64,000 nt of DNA from Ophiura sarsii (lineage: Eukaryota; Echinodermata; Ophiuroidea; Amphilepidida; Ophiuridae). Shown piece after piece: positions 57,801-64,000 of the stretch. The notes under the pieces are model-generated. The model had not been told where the DNA came from. It was given only the letters and a program-made list of their open reading frames with translations, and did not search any database. Every line of letters begins with the position of its first letter. The stretch's first letter is position 1. The stretch is taken from assembly GCA_035610835.1 (NCBI GenBank), contig CM069446.1, positions 68,929,062 through 68,993,061 on the forward strand. The letters run 5' to 3'. The translations under genes were made by a program, and so were the position numbers.

Positions 57801-60800
57801 AGGGATCTGTAAAACCGTGGGCAGTGTTATATTTTTTCAACATACAAAGTTTTGATTTTAAATTGCTATTTCAATCGTTTGCTTATAAAGTGAACATCTA
57901 GCAAAGGGGATATCTTACGGATTTAAGATTATAAATTATTTGTTTAAAATGTTCCGATAATTATAAATACCCATTTACAGTTAAGCCCACAATTATTCAT
58001 ACCCCCTTTAAAAAAAATTAGTTTTTTGCGTTTTTCTCATATCTATACCAGCTGGAGTGGTGGAACTTTCACTTTACACTAAAGACAATTAGTTTGAAAG
58101 TACAAATCAATATAGTTGAGCAGCTCAACATTTTTTGCATAACAAAAGAATTGAACAAGAATTGTGTCTTTATGCCTGTCCAAAATTATTCATACCCCAT
58201 ACCAAGTCTCAGGATTGAGGCCACTTGTTGTGATAATACCATGTTTTTGACATTCCAAACATTCTTTATATTGTGTGATAGGCTTTTATATTGTTATGCA
58301 ATTATTCCATGATGTGTACATACAATGTGGATGCATTACAAATGTGTCCTATTGAATGCACAGTGAGGGATATTATAAGACAACACTCTAGCTCTTTGAC
58401 AAAGGAGATCAAATAACTCGGTGAGGACCTTTTTGTGCATTTTGAATGCTCACAAAGAGGGGAAAGGCTACAAAGCAATTTCAATTGCCAAATTCCACCA
58501 TATAAAGCATAATTAGGAAGAACAAGACAGTTAAAATCAGTTAAAATCAGTTAAAAACCCTGAAGAACACGGTCAGAAGCCAACTGTGTCCACTTGTTTG
58601 ACAAGAAAAGTATGGTGAAAGGCCAACAACAATCCACATATCACCGTCAATGCTCTCCTGAACAACCTTGGTGAGTCTTGGACCAAGATATTAAGGCACA
58701 CACTCCAGCAGACATAGTACATAATAGTTCTCCATGGACTCCGACCAAGAAACACTCTACTCCTGAAAAGAGACAATGAGAAACTCATCTAGCATTGGCA
58801 AGAGCACTTCTGGACAAAGATCCAAGATTTTGGTCTTCAGTGTTGGGGTTGTTTAAGATGCAAGACAAGTTTCTCTATGTCTCTTTTAAGGAGTAGAGTC
58901 TTTCTTGGTCGGCCTCCATGGAGACCTCTCATGTGCCATATATGCTGGAGTGTCTGCCATGATACCTTGGTCCAATAATTGCCAAGGTTGTTCAGGAGAG
59001 CATTGATGGTGATCTGTGGATTGTTGTTGGCCTTTCACAATACTTTTCTTGCCAAACAAGGGGACACCACTGGCGTTCGACTGCATCCTTCAATGTTTTC
59101 TAGTGAGTTGAACGTCTTGTTCTTCCTAATTATGCTTTGTATGGTGGAGTCTTGCACTTGGAATTGTTTCGAAATAGCTCTGTAGCCTTTCCCCTCTTTG
59201 TGAGCATTCACAATATGCACAAAAAAGTTATTTGATCTTCTTGCCATGCTGTCAAAGAGCTAGAGTGTTGTCCTATAATATCCCTCATTGTACATTCAAT
59301 AGGACACATTTGTAATGCATCCACATTGTATGCACACATCATGGAATGATTACATAACAATATAAAAGCCTATCACACAATATAAAGAATGTTTGGAATG
59401 TCAAAAACATGCGTATTATCACAAAAAGTGGCCTCAATCCTGAGACTTGGTATGGGGTATGAATAATTTTGGACAGGTATAAAAACGCAATTCTTGTTCA
59501 ATTCTATTGTTATCCAAAAATGTTGAGCCTAGATATATTGATTTGTACTTGCAAACTAATTGTCTTTAGTGTAAAGCGAAAGTTCCACCACTCCAGCTGG
59601 TATAAATATGAGAAAAACGCAAACAACTCATATTTTCCAAGGGGTATGAATAATTGTGGGCTTAACTGTAATACAACCTCTTGCTTGGCATGGCATGGTT
59701 CTCCCACAAATTAACTTTCAAGTATTGTCAGTCATTTCCAGGGTGCGGTGGTAATGAGGGCCTGCTTGGAAAGCAGTGCAAGTCACTGAAGCATATTACC
59801 ATTAATAAGGAAAGCATAAATTAGAGAGCGTGTGTGGTCTAGTGGATAGCACGCAGGGTTCATGATACAAAGGTTGTGAGTTCTAGCCCGTATAGCCAAC
59901 ATGTTTGTATCCTTGGGCAAGGTACTTAGTCTGAATTGCCTTGTCGACCCAAGCGAGATTGGGGAGCTGTTAGGGGATATTACAATTTAAGTGCTAATAC
60001 ATTGTGTGCGCTGTGTCGGTAGCCTGGTAAATGAAGAAAAGTGATTGTGACGATTTCCTAATGGCAGCACAAACCAGTGGTTCGGAAGTCACATAGAAAT
60101 GGTGGTCCCGTGCATCGGAAGAGCAATATATGAGCATGTTCAAAAGAATACAGACTCTTTCTTAAAGTGTAGGGGATCATCCCAGTCTGTATCTGTTCAC
60201 ACATCTAACGGACCCCAATGTAAATAAGCTGTATAAGCTTATTGGGTTATCAAGGGTCGTAGGACTCAAATGATCTCAAATCAAATCAAATCAAAACTAA
60301 ATAAACCCTTATTTAAACTGCAATTTTGAATTGCCCTATTAGAGAGCTTTCCAAAAATGTATAGGCCTACTATTGCTATCATAGGTGGCACACTTTTTTG
60401 TTAGTTATTTATATAAAACCAAGGAATTACGGCAAAGTTTACTGTGTAACGAATAGGAAGAAAGCCAAGGACAATGCAATCTTTTCATGATTAACAGCAT
60501 AATAGTTGTCACGTTTGTTGAAACAGAGGCTTAAAATAAAATCACCTTTAAAAAGAGACCGAAATCATGTTTGTAGTCCGTGGTTGATTCAAGTTTATAA
60601 ATTTAAAAAGGTACACAATATTTGTTTCCATAGAGTTTTAGCATTTCCCCCACCTCCCCTTCCCCACCTCACCCACATCTCTCCCAGTTAAGAAGCTAAT
60701 TTAGAAGTTACGATTGTAGCAGTGTCAGGTTTTGTGGTGTGTAGGAGGGTTATGGTTAAATGGTGCATGTGTTCCATATGAGAGACTACTCTTGTTAAAA

Positions 60801-63800
60801 AAGCTTCTAATTTACAGGTTTTGTAATGTCATCATTTAGCTTTCAAATGAGACCAAAACCATGACAATGTCGTTTTGTGTTGCTGAGTTATCATGAATTG
60901 AACAACGCAGTATTTGGAAAAGCGCAACCACCCGTGGCGAATATATGGAAAACATGCACCTTTAACCATAACCCTCCTACACACAAAAACAACCTGACGC
61001 TGCTACAATATTGCACTGCGCGATGGCCTGGTCTATCTCGTACCACGCTCTGCCAGGCATTCAACTTGCAAGAAAAACTTAGGTTTTTTTAGCATAACCC
61101 ATATAGCTCAGTCTGTAAAGTCTCAGACTTGCACCCACGTGGCTCGGGTTCGATCCCTGGTGCATGCGAAGACTGATTTCCCCTTCAAATGTAACCAATT
61201 TTTCTGCCCTGATAATTTAATTTACAAAATCACGCCCGGGAAGTTACGGTTAAAACGCACCTTTCTCCTGGTCTGTGGCGATGGGAATCTCATCTACCCT
61301 GTGAGTTAGTTCTTGCACTCTGGTAGGTATCTGCTTCACTTCTTCTAATAGCAAATTGTAATTTGTCTTGATTTCAGCTTGCACTTCTTGGGTGGTCTGG
61401 TGTGCTACACGTTCTACAGTATTTACTATCACATGTTCCGTCTCCTTGATTTCAGTTTGTACTTTCTTGACAGTCTGACTTGCGACTTCTTCTACTGATT
61501 TGGTAAAATCTTCTAGAACCTTCTTCATCTCTGTTGTGACAGGTCCAGTCTTAATCTATTGGAAAATAGAATGTTATCCATGCATATTGAATGTTAAGAA
61601 ATCCCTAAAACCATTTAAACCAAACAATCATAAACTATACATGATATGATACAATATCAAAATCATATCGGTGTCAATTATCATCACTAATTGTGTGATA
61701 GGCTTTTGATAATCATGACTTATGATGAAGAGCCTTAATGTACTTGTAAATTGCAACCCTGTCCCCCATGTGGACTGAGGACTAGCAGGGACTTGGGCCT
61801 GGGCTGGGATTGTAATCAATAACAGGAATGTCATTGAGTAAACAAGTTTTTTTATTTTTAACTTTTAACCTTTCATCAAAATGAACTTCCAATGCCTAAG
61901 TTCTTTTAAATAAACCCCATAAACAGGCCCTTGTCAATACAGAATTAACAATTGGCTTTGCCCTTGCCAGAAAATGTGATGCGAATTGGTGTCACTTTGG
62001 TATCCCTAATTATGACTCTGAAAAAACCCATTTACATTGGCTGCCACATGTCAATTGTAGAGTTTAGAATTCTGTTGGTGGTTTCTGAATGCATCGCACA
62101 TCCATGAGAAAATAACACTAGAAATTAAGCCAGTAGGGCCTAGGAGAATAAATAAAGCGAAATAACACTATCAAAGCAAGATTTTCCTTTATTGTGAGAT
62201 GAATTCAGCAGTTGTACAAAAAAGATACAATTGATTTGATTATTGCTTAAACACGGTGGGTGATAGTGTTATTTAGTGTGGAGTTTTTTTTATGGCAAGA
62301 TCAGCACAAAATGTCTCCTTTACCCATAATCCTATGCATTTACCTGTTTAAGTTGTATCCTGATATCCAGAGCAATTTGTGATGTAAACAACAGAGGATG
62401 CAGTTGCTCCAGACAAGTTATCAAATCATCAATGTCACTGAAGATGTCATCCACCTGTTGGTCATCTAGATATAGGTTGTCTTCTAACTGCATGTGGCAC
62501 AGCTTGTTTCTGGCATCGGAGACCTATTGAGGGGGAAAATTAATGTTGAAAGAATTGATAGACTGGAGGACAGAATATCTAATCACAGATCAATTGCCTA
62601 CAAGAACACAACTTGTTTGTGGCATTGGAGACCTATAATGGAGAGCGAAAATGAATATTGAATGGATTGATAAACTGGAGGACAGAATATCAGATCAATT
62701 GCCTACAAGAACACAGCCTGTTTGTGGCATTGGAGATCTATAATTGAGAGGGAAAATGAATGTTGAATGGCATTGGAGACCTTGAAGGGATACATGAATG
62801 TTGAAAGAATTCATGCATTTACTGTAATGCTGACTTGCAATTTTATTCCTATCCAGATAGGGTAGGGTGTAATCATTATTATTATCACACTTGCATGAGA
62901 ATACAATGGTATCTAGAACAGTGATGTCGGCCCGAGAGGTCACAAATTGAACTGGTGATAAGAACAAATGCTGGCAGCGCATCGTAATCCAAAATATACC
63001 AAGAATTGTATTCGTATACAGTTAGGATGCAATATAATGCAATTACTGTGCGTTTTTCTATTCTACACAGACATTGAGTGTTACTCACAATAGACGAGTG
63101 ACCTATGCACCAATTGTGTACTATAGGCATAGGACAACAGTTACTCTCAAATTCACCGTAACCGAACTTGACTTGGCCAAGATATAAATGTGACCCTTTG
63201 CCGTCAAATGAACTGATCTTCTTTAACAATAAATTGGCTATGTGCAAAAAGCTCAAATTCAAAGTACACCCTAATTTTTTTTAAATAAGATCCAGATTCC
63301 TTGTTGAAAGTGAGACCTTTCGTGTTGGACATTATCAATTTTCATCCCCCAGACAAGCGTTGTGTTCTCTTGAGAACCCTTCTCCGAATACCTAATCTTT
63401 GATATGATGAGGTGACCATAACCCAAGATAAAGCATTCCTATTTTACAATAATACCTCTATAGGTTAAAAAATGTATCTTTTCGGCAACCTTCCTCCCCC
63501 TCCTCTCCTGGGACAGTGTTTGGTTACCTTTTTGATGATATCAGACTTGTTTTGATCTCTTCCATGAAATACTCCAAAGTGCATCATGATCATAAGCACA
63601 CTAGCAGAGTCAAAATGCTCCATGGCGGTGTACTGCTTACCACGCTGCAGTCGAAGAACAAAAGCCTTGGCAACCTCAATATGACTTCTCCGAAGACACA
63701 ATGGCCTGACATTACCCATGGCATCTTGTCTTTTGCTGTTTGTGGGTAGTAAACATCTTCCACCGACTTTCCCCAAGCCACACAGTTTGAGCACGATGAT

Positions 63801-64000
63801 GAAGACTTAGGCTTTCCGTTGTCTTTGCATTCTTGGGGATTTGATGGCGGCCTTGGTCTGGGACGACTACACGATGGAAGTGTTTCCCGTTGGCTTGCAT
63901 GCCAGGCTTTCAAGACATCATCTGCACATGAAATTGATTGGTGAACTACAAGATGTAAGGCCTTGCAGCATCTGATGAAACCATCTGCATTCATGCCAGC
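49158..64000 (-). CDS. NLR-2: paralogous HEPN-coiled coil-Death-NACHT-LRR gene lacking OTU exons (5' end beyond window)
   Basis: Exons in minus order: beyond 64000 to 63528 (frameshifted), 62523-62344, 61555-61261, 55094-54825, 51835-49158. Splice sites and phases match the corresponding NLR-1 exons. Between the coiled-coil and Death exons, where NLR-1 has OTU and two linker exons, this copy holds a LINE fragment, a palindromic Tc1 element and a SINE. Coiled coil (phase 1 out) to Death (phase 1 in) remains in frame, so a protein of about 1,300 residues would result if the exon 1 frameshift is an artefact or bypassed. Otherwise it is a recent pseudogene or is expressed from another start. Confidence 0.65.
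52197..52325. mobile_element. TTAA MITE, family 1, truncated copy C
   Basis: TTAA-AGGTATATTATGTGATCTTTTCCAGGGGA matches copies A and B; the right end is missing. It occupies the TTAA that in NLR-1 holds the tRNA-like element (4926). Confidence 0.62.
52326..53354. other. NLR-2 Death-NACHT intron, inserted sequence
   Basis: No exon seen. Three diverged repeats carry ATGCATTC.GAGGCCA / GCATTCGGTGG (about 52390, 52570, 52745). A polypyrimidine stretch is at 53030-53100, and a repeat end with GGGTGCAGCCACCGCAGC near 53112. Confidence 0.5.
53355..53909. mobile_element. TIR element with TACCGTATTATCCCTATTAAG ends, copy B
   Basis: TACCGTATTATCCCTATTAAG and CTTAATAGGGATAATACGGTA are exact inverted ends. 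Same family as 34319-34784. Confidence 0.75.
53910..54824. other. NLR-2 intron segment, partly inverted relative to NLR-1
   Basis: About 54003-54445 corresponds to 6625-7083 in reverse orientation. From 54448 the two introns are collinear again. No exon. Confidence 0.6.
54825..55094 (-). CDS. NLR-2 exon 4: Death domain
   Basis: 270 bases with the same acceptor (CTCAAACAG|TG) and donor (AATATTG|GTGAGT) as NLR-1 exon 8. VVSDIHILDIVEIFEHQNVE opens the domain and MLHLWYSRNGKDATIATFI marks its core helices. No stops or frameshifts. It leads in phase 1 to the NACHT exon across a 3-kb intron filled with unrelated insertions. Confidence 0.86.
55181..55425. repeat. CAGTATCG hairpin repeat cluster, NLR-2 copy
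   Basis: Paralogous to 7643-7872, with the same palindromic words; inserted before the gene duplication. Confidence 0.6.
55512..55640 (-). pseudogene. Partial duplicate of the NLR-2 Death exon 5' end
   Basis: Repeats the intronic acceptor ACTCAAACAG|TGGTTTCGGAC and about 16 codons (VVSDIHILDIVEIFEHQ), then diverges into AAATTTGTTC. It lies about 460 bases upstream of the intact exon. Confidence 0.75.
55641..56535. other. NLR-2 intron, unannotated
   Basis: AT-rich. A stray CAGTATCGGAT fragment near 56037. No exon recognised; OTU and linker exons are absent here. Confidence 0.5.
56536..56880 (+). pseudogene. LINE reverse transcriptase C-terminal fragment
   Basis: Frame-shifted pieces read VFKCLTDMSPTY, then SGQLWNSLSPSIRTDLENIS and L-G-Q-F-K-S-Y. 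This is the L-W-N-x-L ... I-R ... F-K pattern of non-LTR retrotransposon ends. Different from and more degraded than the 27-kb copy. Confidence 0.65.
56881..57977. other. NLR-2 intron, unannotated
   Basis: TCAATAAAACGTTGACAGTTTTT (56920) and its inverse AAAACTGTCAACGTTTTATTGAACCAC (57466) bracket about 570 bases, suggesting another TIR element. A GC-richer stretch at 57550-57700 has an open frame without a domain. Confidence 0.45.
57978..59668. mobile_element. Palindromic Tc1-like element (two inverted half-copies)
   Basis: TA-CAGTTAAGCCCACAATTATTCATACCCC at the left and its inverse at the right end, flanked by TA. Each arm of about 815 bases carries the same terminal repeat and the N-terminal half of a Tc1-type transposase, facing inward. 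The arms meet near 58800-58855. The right arm encodes MARRSNNFFVHIVNAHKEGK followed by a degraded helix-turn-helix (G-Y-R-A-I-S-K-Q-F). Neither arm holds the catalytic C-terminal half. Confidence 0.75.
58886..59247 (-). pseudogene. Tc1-type transposase N-terminal remnant (right arm)
   Basis: Helix-turn-helix region MARRSN...IVNAHKEGKGYRAISKQFQV, then a frame break near 59050 and STDHHQCSPEQPW in another frame. The DDE catalytic part is missing. The left arm (about 58410-58790, plus strand) carries a still more damaged copy. Confidence 0.7.
59826..60290 (+). repeat. tRNA-derived SINE
   Basis: A-box-like TGGTCTAGTGGATAGCACG and B-box-like GTGAGTTCTAGCCC at tRNA spacing, then CCTTGGGCAAGGTACTTA (a segment common in marine animal SINEs) and a CAAAT repeat tail (60265-60290). 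Confidence 0.65.
60716..61011. mobile_element. Inverted-terminal element beside NLR-2 exon 3
   Basis: GTAGCAGTGTCAGG...GTGTAGGAGGGTTATGGTTAAA is inverted at 60954-61011 (TTTAACCATAACCCTCCTACACAC...CCTGACGCTGCTAC). In NLR-1 only the right arm remains (13262-13300). Confidence 0.62.
61098..61173 (+). repeat. tRNA-derived SINE-like fragment, NLR-2 copy
   Basis: CATATAGCTCAGTCTGTAAAGT and GGGTTCGATCCCTGG; better A and B boxes than its paralogue at 13361-13436. Confidence 0.52.
61261..61555 (-). CDS. NLR-2 exon 3: charged coiled-coil linker
   Basis: Acceptor TTTTCCAATAG|ATT and donor GAGAAAG|GTGCGT, 98 codons plus one base, phase 1 out. Sequence as NLR-1 exon 3 with small in-frame changes (MKKVLEDFTKSVEEVASQTV; one repeat of E-V-F-E shortened). 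Open throughout. Confidence 0.76.
61556..62343 (-). other. NLR-2 HEPN-coiled coil intron
   Basis: Collinear with 13822-14615 of NLR-1, nearly identical; no exon recognised. Confidence 0.6.
62344..62523 (-). CDS. NLR-2 exon 2: HEPN domain with R-N-x3-H motif
   Basis: 60 codons, phase 0 at both ends, VSDARNKLCHM at the start, so the HEPN Arg, Asn and His are kept. Differs from NLR-1 exon 2 at only a few positions (F to S, N to D, E to Q, L to I). Confidence 0.82.
62530..62775 (-). repeat. Decayed tandem copies of the NLR-2 exon 2 acceptor
   Basis: Two to three units of the array described at 14806-15212, at the paralogous position, so the first duplications predate the split of the two genes. 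Confidence 0.65.
62776..63527 (-). other. NLR-2 HEPN intron
   Basis: Collinear with 15213-15989 but lacks most of the long C run. No exon recognised. Confidence 0.5.
63528..64000 (-). pseudogene. NLR-2 exon 1: HEPN domain first part, frameshifted and cut by window edge
   Basis: Reads MNADGFIRCCKALHLVVHQS...CSNCVAWGKSVEDVYYP in one frame. At 63715-63717 the run of four G (minus strand) in NLR-1 is three, so ...KMPW is followed by an out-of-frame reading. The conserved continuation (GNVRPLCLRR, HIEVAKAFVLRL, FDSASVLMIMMHF) is in another frame. A separate 6-base deletion (loss of Thr-Cys before KSSSSC) is in frame. The donor AAG|GTAACC is intact. A sequencing or assembly error in the homopolymer is a real alternative. 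Confidence 0.75.

Noticed and set aside
57484..57855. 123-codon ORF in GC-richer sequence
   Set aside because: No family recognised; lies within an intron full of transposon fragments and between inverted repeats.

Overview
The window is AT-rich eukaryotic nuclear DNA. It has spliced genes, long repeat-filled introns, tRNA-derived SINE-like units, LINE and Penelope-like remnants, Tc1 and TTAA-flanked MITE-like elements, many minisatellites and frequent poly-G/C runs. Expanded Death-NACHT-LRR receptor genes together with these repeat classes suggest a marine invertebrate, most likely a deuterostome (echinoderm, hemichordate or cephalochordate grade). The species cannot be named from the sequence.

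The only well-supported host genes are two paralogous NLR-type genes on the minus strand. NLR-1 (1886-16480) can be read as nine exons with consensus-type GT/AG borders and fully compatible phases. In order they encode a CXorf38/DZIP3-like HEPN domain (two exons, intact R-N-x3-H motif), a coiled coil, an OTU-type cysteine protease (two exons, Asp-Gly-Asn-Cys and C-terminal His present), two short linker exons, a Death domain, and one long NACHT-LRR exon. The predicted protein is about 1,571 residues. NLR-2 (49158 to beyond 64000) has the same HEPN, coiled-coil, Death and NACHT-LRR exons but no recognisable OTU or linker exons. The exons flanking the gap are both phase 1, so the reading frame would survive the loss (or gain) of that cassette. 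The HEPN exon of NLR-2 also carries a one-base frameshift in a short G run.

Layout. 1-16.5 kb: NLR-1 and its 3' flank. 16.6-47.3 kb: no convincing host gene, only nested MITEs, LINE and Penelope-like (PLE) remnants, foldback elements and minisatellites. 47.35-64 kb: NLR-2, paralogous to 1-16.5 kb at an offset of about 47.35-47.6 kb, so the two genes sit in a tandem duplication. Large insertions and one local inversion distinguish the copies.

Functional reading (inference). HEPN modules with R-x4-6-H are often RNases, OTU domains cleave ubiquitin, Death domains recruit signalling partners, and NACHT-LRR is an oligomerising sensor. One polypeptide with all four would be an NLR with two potential enzymatic effectors at its N-terminus. 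This is the most interesting content of the window and needs transcript support to confirm that all nine exons are joined.
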